DNA of 64,000 nucleotides from Casuarius casuarius (taxonomy: Eukaryota > Chordata > Aves > Casuariiformes > Casuariidae). The notes below the pieces were generated by a model. The model searched no databases and was not told where the DNA came from. It saw only the letters and a program-made list of their open reading frames with translations. This document shows positions 24,815 to 37,500 of this stretch, piece after piece. A program made the position numbers and the translations under genes. Numbering within the stretch: position 1 is the first letter of the stretch; each line of letters starts with the position of its first letter. The stretch is taken from NCBI GenBank assembly GCA_003342895.1, contig PTFA01000311.1:23508-87507 (forward strand), written 5' to 3'.

Positions 24815-26970
24815 TTAGAGAACACAAATATCATTATTAGTAGACTTTGTACCATAATTAACAGTGTTACTATCTCTACTGACAGGCCTGTGAGCTTTGC
24901 TGGGAGATGCTTTATTCCTCACTCACTGTAAAACTATTTGAATTCCATCTCTTCCAGATGTGGATTTTTCCATGATGGCTTTGACTTTTCTTAAAAACTA
25001 GCGTAGAAAACTACTATTTCATTTTAATCATCAACAGTTTCTCCTTTTTCCAACTTGTTGTGTATTCCTTTTTAATGCTTAATCCTTGCCTTTACTTGGC
25101 CAATGGAACCACAAAGGGATTTAACCAAATTTTCTCCTGTCTTGACTGCATATGACCTTTTATCCTTCAAACAAACCCCTCTAAAAGAAATAGGAATTGT
25201 TGTTGAAATGTTTCTGGCTTTTTTCCCCTCTCAATCAATTTCGCTAATAATTTTTCTCATCCTTGGTCAATTAGGTCTTTAGCTACATATTATCAACTCT
25301 GACTTTCTTTTTGCGCATATTGGATATAGCCAGGTCATGATCATAGGACCCTTGGCAACTGGTGGCTTGTGGTCCAGTGATTAGCTAATTTTTATCTCTC
25401 ATCCTGCAGTAAAAAGGTAGAGATATGTCCTGTTTAAATACAGTTTTTAGTAGAGAACTATAACACCGAATTTTTAAGAAACTTTCACCCTACAGCTTCT
25501 GAGGGCAGGGGGAGAAGTGGACATGTGATCCTATTTCCCCTTCCCCCCCAAACTCCAGCTCAACGAACAGGCACTGGGACAAGTCACCTTTGTCACAAAT
25601 TCTCAGTAAGTGATACCTTTATGGAAGGTATCTTGGATGTCCCCCCAAAACACATGAAACCAAAAGCTACTTCTGCAGCTTCTTAAACCAGAAAATACTG
25701 CAGGGCCTTGATGGATTTGGGGTCATCTGGAGAAGAGACACAGCAGAAGACTATATGTGCGTTAGCAGAAGAATATATATTGGTTGAAGGTCAATGTGTG
25801 TCACTAAAAGCAGAATGAAAATGTGAAAAGTTGAGTGAAAACAAGGGTGGACGTAAAGGAAGCACTAGAGTGCAGTTAATGTTCCCTTCCCCCGTGAAAC
25901 TGAAGGGTCATTAAAACAAAAGTGATGAGGTGGAAAAGGAAAAAATGAGTAAATGAAGGATGGAAATAGTGTAGACTGAGAGAAGAAAAATTGAGGATTG
26001 ATGAAAAAGTCAAATGGAAGGAAGGGAAAAATGATCTGTTTAGAAGGAAACTATAAAAATGTTATGAAAGTTGTACTAGAACATATAATACAGAAGGGCA
26101 GAGGAGGAAAGTAAAGTGAGAGGAATGATGAAGAAGAATGAATACAGGAAGGCATTTCAAATGTCTTAAGTTATACTGCGTTATGTACCATCACCAGGTA
26201 ATATACGCTTGCTTTCATGCCAGAATGAATGAAAATAAGAGAGAAGTACATTGCTGCAGAGCATAGGAAGATGTCATATGAGCAATGCACATCACATGCA
26301 GCTTAGGCTATCACACCAACTACAGCCAGTCCCCAGGCAGATGCGGAGGGACCTGCCTAAGGCTGAGAAAGACCTGGGTGAAACTGGGGCTGAGAGTTAC
26401 ATGGGAAGGGAAGAGCTGAGGGCAGTTTCTGTGGGGCGGGATGATAAAGTCGATCCTGGGAGGGGGGGTTATAAAATGTTGTGAAGAACCAGACTTTGAG
26501 TTTGACAGCATTGGGTAGGAGGGAATGGTTTGAAGGAAAGCCCCAACATTTGGAAAGCTGGGATGGGGGAGAGGAGCTGGAAGGACAGGCTGCGTTCCTA
26601 GCGTGAAATTAGAGTGAACTGCAGAGAAAAAGGAAGGGACAGAGGTGAGCAGGGGCTGCAGGGCATATTAACATCACAACAAAGGATAAATACTGCTTTG
26701 CCTCACTGTGCCCTTCTCATCCTGTTTTTCCTTCTTCTAAAAAAACACATCTCAGAATCATCCTCTCTCTGTTTTCTAACTTAAAAAAACTAGCCCTATT
26801 GGGGGGAAGGGGTGCTATTAATCATTAATTTCCCATAACTTCCTCAAATTAAAAAAGAAGAAAGCAAGTTGCACTTGGGGCATGTTTTGGGCCCGTCTGC
26901 CTGCTTGAAAGGGGCCTGATGCCCGGGGGCTCCTGGGGGGGAGATGACACTCAGCAGTGCTCCAAACCCT
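24815..26970. other. Intergenic sequence, no gene seen
   Basis: The stretch from about 25,780 to 26,650 is purine-rich on the + strand with many GGAAG/GAAAA words. No gene or clear repeat family was identified. Confidence 0.5.
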
Positions 26971-27483
26971 CCAGCACCTGCAGGCATCACCGTCCCACTG
27001 TGCACACACTCCCAATGCACACACTGCCAATACACACAGCCGCACTGCGGGAGCACACACTCCAGTGCACACACGCCCAGTACATACACCTGCATAGCAC
27101 ATCTACACTCTCAGTGTACACCCTCACCGAATACACACCCCTGCACCATGGGCACACACACCCGCAGTGCGCACACCCGCAATGCACACACCTGCATGGT
27201 GCACACACACCCCCAGCGCACACACCTGCATGGTGCACACACACCTGCAGTGCGCACACCCCCAATGCACACACCTGCATGGCGCACACACACTCCCAGT
27301 GCACACCTTCACCCAATGCACACCCCTGCACCGTGGGCACCCCCCCCAGCGCGCACACCCCCAATACACACGCCTGCACGGTGCACACCCCCCCCCCCGG
27401 TGCGCACACACTCCCAGCGCACACCCTCACCCAGCGCACACCCCGCACCGCGAGCACAGCCCCCCGCACCAAGGGACCTCCCC
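26971..27483. repeat. GC-rich CA/CAC minisatellite with higher-order structure
   Basis: Degenerate repeats of about 17 bases (GTGCACACACACCTGCA-like) fill the segment. Longer blocks beginning CTCCCAGTGCACAC or a near variant recur near 27,108, 27,292 and 27,411, so units are nested in higher-order blocks. The + strand is stop-poor in several frames, giving artificial His/Thr/Pro-rich open frames. The alternating purine-pyrimidine pattern could adopt Z-DNA. The array runs into the assembly gap, so its true length is unknown. Confidence 0.9.
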
Positions 27484-28109
27484 NNNNNNNNNNNNNNNNN
27501 NNNNNNNNNNNNNNNNNNNNNNNNNNNNNNNNNNNNNNNNNNNNNNNNNNNNNNNNNNNNNNNNNNNNNNNNNNNNNNNNNNNNNNNNNNNNNNNNNNNN
27601 NNNNNNNNNNNNNNNNNNNNNNNNNNNNNNNNNNNNNNNNNNNNNNNNNNNNNNNNNNNNNNNNNNNNNNNNNNNNNNNNNNNNNNNNNNNNNNNNNNNN
27701 NNNNNNNNNNNNNNNNNNNNNNNNNNNNNNNNNNNNNNNNNNNNNNNNNNNNNNNNNNNNNNNNNNNNNNNNNNNNNNNNNNNNNNNNNNNNNNNNNNNN
27801 NNNNNNNNNNNNNNNNNNNNNNNNNNNNNNNNNNNNNNNNNNNNNNNNNNNNNNNNNNNNNNNNNNNNNNNNNNNNNNNNNNNNNNNNNNNNNNNNNNNN
27901 NNNNNNNNNNNNNNNNNNNNNNNNNNNNNNNNNNNNNNNNNNNNNNNNNNNNNNNNNNNNNNNNNNNNNNNNNNNNNNNNNNNNNNNNNNNNNNNNNNNN
28001 NNNNNNNNNNNNNNNNNNNNNNNNNNNNNNNNNNNNNNNNNNNNNNNNNNNNNNNNNNNNNNNNNNNNNNNNNNNNNNNNNNNNNNNNNNNNNNNNNNNN
28101 NNNNNNNNN
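27484..28109. other. Assembly gap (626 N)
   Basis: Unresolved bases lie between a minisatellite and a CpG island. Open frames crossing it have no meaning. The missing sequence probably contains more GC-rich repeat and perhaps part of the promoter island. Confidence 0.99.
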
Positions 28110-28949
28110 CGGCGGTGCCCGTGGTGGCGGCCGGAGGCAGGTGAAGGGGCCGCGGGGCCGGGCGGCTCCTCCTTCCCGTAGGGTTTCTCTCGGACGGATG
28201 CGGTTGGCCCCATCTTTGCGCTTTACGCAACAGGTAGGGATGCCAGGGGCCGGCCGCAGCATCGGGGGCAGGGAGCTCGCGGCCAGGAGCTCTTTTAGGG
28301 GGGCTTTTTTGTTCTGATCTCTGCAAAAGTGCAACGGGGAGTCGGGGTGGGGGGAGGAGAAGAAGCAGTCTTCCCAAATTCTCCTTCAGTTGTTTATTTA
28401 TGTACTTCCCGTGTCCATGCAAAAAAAAAGGGTTCGTTTCGCAACTCCGGAGGTTTTTCTTTCTTCTTTCTTAAACTTGTTTTTCTTTACGTCTTGCGTT
28501 TGTCCGTCTCATTCTGGGAGATCAAACTGACCGAAACCAGATACCCAGGGGATTGTTCTCACTGACAGTCCGGGGAATCCAAACAAAGAGGTGCATCTAC
28601 CGGAAATAATGATTTGAGAGATATTTCTCTCCCCTTCCCCTCCACCCCCCCTCACCCGCCTTGAATTATTATTACTATTATTTATTTTTTTCCTGGGAGG
28701 TTCAGTTCGAGGGAAGTTTTGAACTGGAGACGGGCCGGGGGATAAGGAGGGATGGAGAAGAGGGAAAGTTGCGGTGCCGCCCGCCCGCGGGGGCGGCGGG
28801 GGCGGGCGGGGGGAGCGCGGGCCGCGGGCAGCCGCGGCGGCTCCGCGGGGCAGGGCGGGCGGGCGGCGGAGGGAGGAGAAGGGAGGGAGGGGGCGCGGGG
28901 GGACCTGCCGCCGCTGCGGGCTCTTTGTCTGCTCGGGGAACTTGAACAA

Positions 28950-29124
28950 AAGGAGAAACTCGGATGAACTCTGCATCTCTCGCGCGCGGCTTATCTCCGC
29001 GGCGGCAACTTCAGCCGGGGGGATTTCCTCAACTTTCTCCAGGCTTTGCCACCGCTTCAAAACCAGGCAGCCTCGCTGCGGGCTCGCGCGGACATCTATT
29101 TTCGCAGTTTGAGGAGAGGAGGAG
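28950..29124 (+). ncRNA. Candidate first exon of lncRNA (end set by splice donor)
   Basis: The end GAG followed by GTACGT (29125-29130) is a strong 5' splice site within the CpG island. A weaker alternative donor, CAG followed by GTATTA, lies at 29275/29276. The exon start is arbitrary. There is no conserved coding frame. Confidence 0.35.
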
Positions 29125-29417
29125 GTACGTGTGGACTTCTGGTTTATTGTTCTTTCCCTGCTCCCTTGGCCCCCCCCAGCTTCGCTGTGGGCTGCGAGTG
29201 CGGAGAGGAGGGAGGCTCCGGGGGAGTTACGGGCCAGCTGAGGCTCTTTCTTTGTACTTTCCAGAGCACATGCAGGTATTATTTTGGGAGGGTAACTCAG
29301 TCATTCTGCCCTAGCTTATACAGTGCAGGCTGGGGGGCACTAATCAGAAGGGGTCTCGCCTCCACACATTTTGCCTGCCTTGTATTTTATTTTATGGTAT
29401 TAATTTGTTCCTTGCTT

Positions 29418-29434
29418 GGGGGGGGGGGGGGGGG
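29418..29434. repeat. G17 homopolymer
   Basis: Seventeen consecutive G on the + strand at the edge of the CpG island can form a G-quadruplex and is prone to sequencing error. One ambiguous base occurs at 29960 nearby. Confidence 0.9.
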
Positions 29435-29879
29435 AGAGGGTCCGGAGAGCTTTCTGGGGTGGAGTATGTTTTTGAGCGTTGGGACAGAGAAAAGCCAGAC
29501 ACGGGAGAAACTTGGGAAGCTGGTGGGCAAGCCTCGGGAGCGGCGGGGTCAGCGCGGGAGCTGCGGCTCGTCACGCCACTGCTGACGGACCTTCCCGCGG
29601 CAGAGCCCCGGCAAGGTGCGCGGGAGGGCAAATTTGGGGAAGGGAGGGCCCGCGGCGGGGATTTCGTTCTTTTGATCGCAGCGGAGGGGGGACGGGGAGA
29701 GGGGTCAGTCCAGGCTGGCCCGACCTCGCTTGGTCTGCACTTACCCCATGCAGTCCGCTTCATCCTTCTGAAAAAGGGAGCATCGCCTTGTTTTTTGTTG
29801 TATTCTTCTGCGTATTTGCGCTTTCTAGATTAAGCGTCGCAACTTCTGAAAACTTACTCTTGTCCACTTTGTACTTTTC

Positions 29880-30650
29880 CTAGTTCTCTTGCCTTCCTGC
29901 CATGCTACGTGATTTGTTTAGTGCCTTTTTATTCCCTCTTCCACTTCTATGCTGCGTAANAAATGCCACTTTTCCTCTCTTTTCATCCCAGTACGCTACT
30001 TTTCCTTTCCTGCACTATTTTCTTTTCCTACTTTGCCCACTTTTCTTCTCCCTCTACAGATCTATTCTCCTCTTCAGAATTTCTGAAAGTTTCTACTTTT
30101 CCAATCTCTCTCTGCTGTCACACTCCTTCTTCGCTGGTCCTTTTTCACCTATTCTTCCACCTATATGCTTCCTTTCCCATGAAGAACTTCTTTTTCCTGG
30201 ATCTTTCATTTCGTGTGTCCTCGACTGCACACACAGATATGCTCAGATTCCCTCAATGCCAAGTGGACATGTAGGTTTCTTCTCATTCCTTCTTCCAGAG
30301 TTACTCTTTCTTCATCTGTCATTTGTGCACGTTACTCTGTTACATGGATAGAAATGGAAACAAAAATTGTTGTGCATCCAGCAATATTCATCTTCACCTT
30401 TCTTCTCGTCTTTATCTCTGCGGACACGCGTCTTGCAGTCTCTAAAAGTTGTTTCCAGTTCCTCTCCCTCGTCCCTGAGACAGAAGTTTGCTCGCTCTTC
30501 TTTTCCCTACTCCAGCCCTACTCCAGCTTGGCAGACCCAACGCAGTTTTTCCCTTTGTCATTATTCCCTCCCATGCAGAATATTTAAACATGTCTCTCTA
30601 TTCCTCATATTCCTCTTCCCGACCTTAGCAAAAATGTGCTCTTGGTGCTT
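29880..30650 (+). other. Pyrimidine-rich tract downstream of the CpG island
   Basis: For about 750 bases the + strand is dominated by C and T in CTTTTCC/TTCTTCC words, with few purine runs. It follows the candidate promoter directly. No gene is seen. The open frames are Ser/Phe/Leu-rich artefacts of composition. Confidence 0.6.
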
Positions 30651-31293
30651 CTGAAGGAATGACACAGCAGACACAGTGGGTTTGGTTGTTGTTTTACCTG
30701 TTCCTTGTTGGGTTCCTTGTTGTTTCCCAAGTCTGGCATTTGCTGCTGCAGCCCTGGCTAGGCCAGCACTCCTGCTGGTGGGGGTGCTGGGGCCAAGGGC
30801 GGAGAAGAGATTTCTGTAGGCAAGGCTATTAGTTCTCCCCTCCACCAGCTTTATGTATTTCCTTCAGAGAGATAGACAAGCTTTATTTTTGCTACTTCCC
30901 ACTTTTTGTAGACTCATTCTTTTCTTAGGTTTTGAAATATCTGCCAGGCCAGCTGAAGAACATTTATACAACCTTTATTTCTGGTGCTCCAGTGCTTTCT
31001 GTAACGTAAGACTGCGCAATGTGTAGAGAAATATGAAAGCCTTTTTCTTAAAGCGTTGAAAGTACAAGAATGACAGTATCCAGCTCCATTCCTCAGTAAA
31101 CACTCCAGAGCGGCGATGTTTTGTAAATGAAATGCCATCGCCAGGCTTTGAGTTTAGAACTTGTCTAAATCTATAAAGAAATATGTGTTTGAAATTATTC
31201 AGAAGAATGTAACTTTATATGTGTATATTAGTCCCTGAGCGGTGTGCCAGAGTTACTGTACTGGATTAAAACTTCTTCCTCTTACCTGAACAG
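30651..31293 (+). other. Candidate lncRNA intron sequence, no independent gene seen
   Basis: A patch at about 30,660-30,850 is GC-richer than its surroundings, but no family was recognised. The segment ends in a pyrimidine-rich acceptor, TTCTTCCTCTTACCTGAACAG. Confidence 0.35.
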
Positions 31294-31585
31294 GTCAAAT
31301 CATGATCATCAGGAAAACGGGATGGTTGCCAAGCATCAGCCATATTGCATTATTCACTGAATGGTGGAATACAACTTTGAATTCTTCAGTGGTGATTAAT
31401 GTGGAACAAACAGTACAACGAAGCTACCGAGCGTCTTAATGGTTGGGATTTGTACATAAGTTTTTGAGCTGCTGGAAGAAGTGGAAGAGGCTTTTGCTGA
31501 AACTGGAGAATATTGTGGATGCTGCTGCTTAGAGCCATTTGGATTATATTCTCATCTGACATCAAGGTCCCGCAGCTAACGTAAG
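31294..31585 (+). ncRNA. Candidate internal exon of the CASC15-like lncRNA
   Basis: A good polypyrimidine acceptor ends at 31293. About 290 bases later there are two overlapping donors, AAC/GTAAGG at 31580/31581 and AAG/GTAGGC at 31585/31586. Stops interrupt all forward frames, which suits noncoding RNA. The exon is inferred from splice signals only, but its position 2.2 kb after the strong island donor makes the pair plausible. Confidence 0.35.
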
Positions 31586-34500
31586 GTAGGCCTCTCCCCC
31601 AGCTATTGCAAAAATACTATGTCTTGCACATCAAAATATGGAGAGCATTGTTTTTACTTTAAAGAAATTTGCTTTTTAACTTTCTAGTTGTTGTCTTTGC
31701 CTTGCTGTTGATGCCTATCAATAGTTTTGAATGGTATAATCTGACAGAAGTGCCTTACTAATGGTTTGGTAATGTGTATGTCTGAAATGTAGAAGAAAAT
31801 TGGAACGTGAAAATATTTTTATTTTCAGAGTTAACATATTTTTCAAGGTAATGACTTCATTGGGGCTAGGAGTGCTTAGCAGCTCGAAAAAACAGACTAA
31901 TTAACTTCTAGGAAAAAAAGTGAAAACAGTTTAAACAAAGCATTTTCTACAATTATGATTTTCCAAGTAGCAGACTTTCTGTTTAAAGACATGTTACTAT
32001 TTTGAATTCAGCTCAAGAAAACAGCATTATATAATTTAACCTCTCCTCCCCAAACAGTAACAAAATATCTTATGTACAGTTTGTGTATGGGAGAGAACAA
32101 ATAGAAATATTTCATTTAAAAATTCAAGGAATCCTTTTGTTTCATATGTTTTTAAAGGCTGTTGATTTAAGGCTTCTTTCTGGACCATGGTTGCATCCTG
32201 GTACTGTGAAAATCTGTTGGATGGGGACTGTGATCTGTTTTCTTGTTATTATATGTGGTGACTGATGTACAAAAAGGAAATGTGGAGTAGATATATTATT
32301 GAAGAGGAAATAATTTCATGAATCTAGATGAAATGTTAATCCAATGGTGAGGAAGTGGTTGGGTCCCTTAGTGAACTATTGCAAAGAAAACTTTAAAGCT
32401 GTTTAAAATCTGATCTTTTATACCTGTTTTGTATATTTCTTATTTATATCTGAAAATGAACGACATGAAGGTAGTTGCTTTTGCTGTGTATTTCAACTCA
32501 TCTGATTGGTTCACGTCTATACCATATGTAGGGCAGACAAGTATTCCTAATCTTAAGAAAAGTGCTGAGCTGGCTGCCCTAGTTTAGAGCAAAAGAGAAA
32601 TCTGAACAAATAATCACTTGTTATCCTTCTCAGTTACAAACAGAGATAAAAGAAGCAATAAATACAGTCTTATTTTCCTGGTTCTGACTGTTTTTTAAAA
32701 TAAAGAACAACTCTTAATTTTCTTGCTTATTGAGGATAAGCTTTCTGCTACTTGCTGAACATCCTTCATGTATGTCTAGATTTCCATTCTTATTATCATT
32801 CTACGTTGATATTATTGTGAACTTTGCATGGTTTATGTTAGCCATATGAAAGTCTTTGTCTTCAAGTCTCAAAAAACCCCAAAAGTCCTGGAATGCTTGT
32901 GGAAAAAGAGGGGGAAAAAAGAATAATAAAAAAAATGTGCTGTATAAAAATGTTTAGAGCTGCTATTTAGCATCATCTTAGGAAAAGAAGCCCAGTCATT
33001 AAGTTTCTATATTTAAAGGAAACCAAAACTGCAATCCTTTCTGCTTTCTGTGCAGTCTCTTCTTGTTCATTTTTTTCATATGCATTAGAAGCTATTCAGA
33101 AAAACTAATCTGGACAGTGGCTGTTCTTCACAACAGATAGAACAGATATACTTCATTTATCTGCATGAAGGCTGTTAGTTTTCATCAACACAGAGAACAG
33201 AAATAAATTTTTACTTGTATTTAACGTAAATAGAGGCAACTGCTTGCCTTCTGCTTTATTGGAGGGTTTAGGTAGATTGAATTTTATCATTGCCATAGGG
33301 TTCAGGATACATTATGCAAATTATTAAATATATTTGTGTTTGTTTAAACATGGAATGTTTCAAACATCAGTGGCTTAGTGACAGAACTGTTAAGATTTAA
33401 AAAGGAAGAATACAATTTATCTGGCCTCATGTTACTTTGGACAACTTCCAATAAAATGAAAAGAAGTATTCTCATATTGTGAGATAAGATCTGAGGAGAG
33501 AGGAAAAGTATGGCCAGCTGGGAAACATTTGGAGCAATAGTTCCCGATTAGGTAGATGTGCTGTACTGGTGAGGTGCAAGACCCTTGCACAACTTATAAA
33601 AAAATACAGAAAGCATAAAACCCACCTTTTGTGGAGTCTCTCTTGGTTCCATGTGGGATGGGCTTGAGTGACGCAGGTGTGTGATGAGGGTGATGGGGAG
33701 GGCTGGGGGAAGGAGCAACACCTGGGTGATGAGTGGGTGGGTGAGTACCTTAATTGAGGCAGGGAGGAGCCCTTGTGCCTTCCAGAGGAGAGCTGGCTAT
33801 GAGAAGGGTGGGAGTTGCTGCTGCTTTAGGGAATGATCTGAGGTATGTGAGCTATATGTTGCATTTATATAAAGCTGTGAAAAGGAGTTGTTCTGTTAGT
33901 TTGTCTGTAGTTATAGTTGATTCATTACTTGCTTTGCTTCTGGCAGTCCTGGAGGGTGATAGGAGTCCTTGGAGGATCCCATCCTGGTGGGGTGACAGCA
34001 TGGAGCCCAGTCACCATGGGCTTTGGGCTGAGCTCTGAACCTTTCTTTACAAGCCTAGCCTGGGATGTGTAGTGTTTAAACTGGTATCAGAACCTAAAAC
34101 TAATTGAGTAAAAATGAATTCTGATTTTTGAGTGGTGGTTTTTCCTTTGTACTCCCTGCTACAAAAAACTTTTAGCCAAGGTACTTGGTCTTTTGAGAAA
34201 GTGTTTTGCTCCATGTAGCTGGACAGAGAGTAACCATGGAGAAGTCTCAAGCCAACACAGCTTGAGTAGAGAAGAGATTTAATGGGTTGCAAGAAGTGCT
34301 TTTACAGTCTGCTGTGGGTAGGTAAATTGCAGTGTTGGATCTGCACCCTGTGAGGAATGGACAGAAGAAAACAGGACTCCTGTCACTTCTGTTGATAGCT
34401 GATGGGAGAGATGGTATGTGGAGTATCTTCCTTTAGAAGAATATGTAGGAAAGCAGAAAGGAAAAGATAATTTTTTTAATAGTTCTTTCCACTTTAGTCA

Positions 34501-37500
34501 AAACTATCCATTTGAAGAAAGGGTTCTGGCATTCCAAATGGGTTTCCAAACAGTCCAAAGAGCATTGTGCAATGGTGAGGAGAAGGCTTGGGGAATATTG
34601 ACTCTGTGCTCCTCACTGGAGAGGTGAAAGTTGTAGGGCAGGACCCATCTGTAGGCATATTTCTAGGATGGCCTGCTGCAAATTTTCCATGGAAACAACT
34701 AAGTATGTTTAGCTTTGGTTCCAGGTGAGAAAGGCATTGATTATATTGTGCTTTCCTTTATTTTGCTTGGTGCTGGTTGTATTTGGTATACTTAATCATC
34801 TAGTTTGGTATAACAAAAATCAGTGTTATAAATTTGACACTTTCTTTTTTCAGTTCTTGGGTTTCACTTGTTTGTTACCTTACCTGATAACTTCAAGTAC
34901 AGGAATCTTGCAGAATTGGTATATCCATTGGAGGATGGTCTCGTGTGTGTATGCGCGTGCCCATTGCATGAGAGAGGTGAAGAAATGTTGGCAAAGGTTG
35001 GAAGCAAAGACTTGCCGTTTTTGAAATCCAGGGGTGTTTTGCAAAAACAAACAAAACCCTCAAACAGTATTCTAATACAGTTAGGCTTTCACTCAGTATT
35101 TTTGGATCATGTAAAAAAAATGAAGCTTACAGACCAACATGCAAGATGCTTTTGGTAAAATGCTGTCATTCAGGTCAGGATGTAGTTATGTCATTTCTGG
35201 AATTACAGTTGTTTTTCTCTCTATTGGAATTTCTTTATGTAGCAAGAAGTCTTCTAACTCACTAGCAGATTCTATTTTGATCATTTTTTTACTTGCATGG
35301 TCATAACATGGAATTTGTCACAAACTATTTATGAAGTCTGAGGTAGTGTGCTACTGTGCTTGATATCTTGACCTTTCCTTGATTAAAATGCATAGATGTG
35401 TTTGGGCTAGGTGGGGGGAAGTAGGTGAGCTAGGGGTATTCAGAATATTTTAACACAAAACTAAATGTGGTCATTGTGAGGACAGGGACAGTACTTCCCC
35501 AGAAAGGTTGCAAGACTGGTGCAAGTGCAGATCCTGTATTCATATCTGTGAAACTGTAGACTATTGAGAACATTGTGTTTGATTCTGTACGGAGAAGAAA
35601 GGAAAAAGTGCTCATACCTAATCTAAATGTTGATGCTCCTGCTAAAAATAACTAAATGATTACACTTATTTTTACTTAAGCTAGGAAAAAGTTATATTTA
35701 GAAAAAAATGTTACCATGTTATGAAGTATACTGCATTTTATATATCTTGAATATTTTGGTATTGTTTTTTGTCACTTTTATGGCTTTTGAACCATGTTCC
35801 TGAAGCACTTCATACATGAAAAGCATTGTGTAAGCTCTACACAGGACAGTGATTGTACTGTTGTTCTGAATGTCAGCATTACCCCTTCTTCAGAGATACA
35901 AGGGAGCACTGAAGGAGAACTGCAGATGTTTGTGTGGATTTCCTCATGAACGTTGGAAACAGTAGGGGTGTGGAGGGAAAGCACACAGTTGTCATAAAAT
36001 GTAACAAGTGGGCAATGGAAATGGGTATTCTGGACTGGTAAGGCTGGAGCCCAATTTAGTTGTGAGACAGTGATGATAGCTAAGGAAAGGAAGTGGTGAG
36101 GCATCTTGAAAATGAAGGCTACTAGCTAGTGTTTGATGTGATCGAGAAGAGAGGTGGATATGGTGGAAATGGATTAGAAGCTGTTTGTCATAATTTATGT
36201 GTCTGTAGGCCTGTGTCATCAGGGCATTTTTAATGTGAAAATGTAGTGAAATCTTTAAATGGCTGTAACACAGGTTATAAATATCTTGGGAATCAGCAAT
36301 ATTGGCTTTTATGGTGAATGACAAAATTGTTGCTGTTTAATGCTGGATGATAAATTCAAGTAAACTTTTAGCTCTGTGTGTTTTGAGTTAAATTTGCTCC
36401 AAAAATAACTGTTGTCCTTAGTTGGAGATACAAGTCAGCCTTTCCTGTTCAGTTTTGCAGTACTATGCAAGGCAAGAATTCATGTAGATAGGTGGTTCAG
36501 GAATTCCATGTGTTGTTTTGAGATGATCTCAGAGGTGAGATTTTGTGTGGCTGCTCACTTAGGCATCTTTCAGAATTTGCAAACTGGCTTTTAGTTGGTA
36601 TCTCTGTATTTCTCTGTGCATATGTTCTGAAAATAATAACAGTGGTGATGGCTCCAGGATGTGTAAGAATATATCTAGGTTGTGCAGCAGACCCTATGGT
36701 GTTTCTAAGCAAACTGCTTCTTTTGCATAGACTGGTTTCATGCCATGCAGGACACAAATTTAGGCCTGGAAGTGAGGTAGCTGTGTAAGTGTTGCCTCTC
36801 AGCTGAGCTCCTGTGGGACTGGGACTGGTGCTGGAGCTGACTGGAGTTAGCCTGAGGGTCTCTTTCCTGGACTCTGCTGTGGAGTATGAGCATGGATTCA
36901 GTTTTTGGTTGTAGAGATGCCACTTTTAATAGCTTTAGGATTCAAGCCTCAAACTGCAATGTGCAGCAAGAGACATGCTACGCCTTATGAAAGATACATA
37001 GCCTTACTGGTGAAAATCAGAATTTGTGAGATACATGATGAAAGATGTATGCTTTTTAATGTGGCCACATTCACAAAGTTTCATGATGCAACATAGGCAG
37101 TAGCTTTATTTGTTTGAGCTCTTGGACTGGGCCTGCGAAGTGTGGTTAGAAATAGATCTTTTCTTAGTGAAAAATGGATGCCGAAAGATAGGAAAAAGAA
37201 ATAAGGCCACCCTTTCTTTGAAAACTTCATGTTTTCAGTGCCTTGCTTTTTTTGCTTATTGAAGTTCATCACACTTGCAAAAGGAGGAATGAAAGAAAGA
37301 TGGTTCTAAAGCCAGAAGTTTGTTCTTTATCATATAGGTATCATTTAGCTTCAGGACTTGTGTACATTCTTTTATGTTTTAGTCTTAAATCTATGCATTG
37401 TGTTTTTATCAGTTCAAAGCTTTCCTTTTGTGCCTAGTTAAAGCTGTGTCCTAGATCATGGCTTGGTTTATTGGATTCGGATTAACTGCCATTTCTTCTT

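Larger units (their letters stand above)
28110..29750 (+). promoter_or_regulatory. Large CpG island, probable promoter of a CASC15-like lncRNA
   Basis: The segment is GC-rich and full of CpG, particularly 28,770-29,110 and 29,520-29,720, and stands out from AT-rich surroundings. No protein-coding frame inside it is recognisable. It contains a strong splice donor at 29124/29125 on the + strand. In mammals the lncRNA CASC15 begins downstream of SOX4 in the same orientation, so synteny suggests an orthologous promoter. The left end may extend into the assembly gap. The start site cannot be placed from sequence alone. Confidence 0.6.

Noticed and set aside
26919..28422. Frames of 325-457 codons across 27-28 kb
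   Set aside because: They cross the assembly gap and consist largely of unknown residues plus translated minisatellite.
28509..29060. 183-codon minus-strand frame in the CpG island
   Set aside because: Pro/Arg-rich composition and no recognised homologue. It is best explained by GC-rich promoter sequence.
30660..30850. GC-richer patch possibly related to the block at 10.9-11.3 kb
   Set aside because: Both have CTGG/CCTTG-type words, but I could not align them convincingly by eye.
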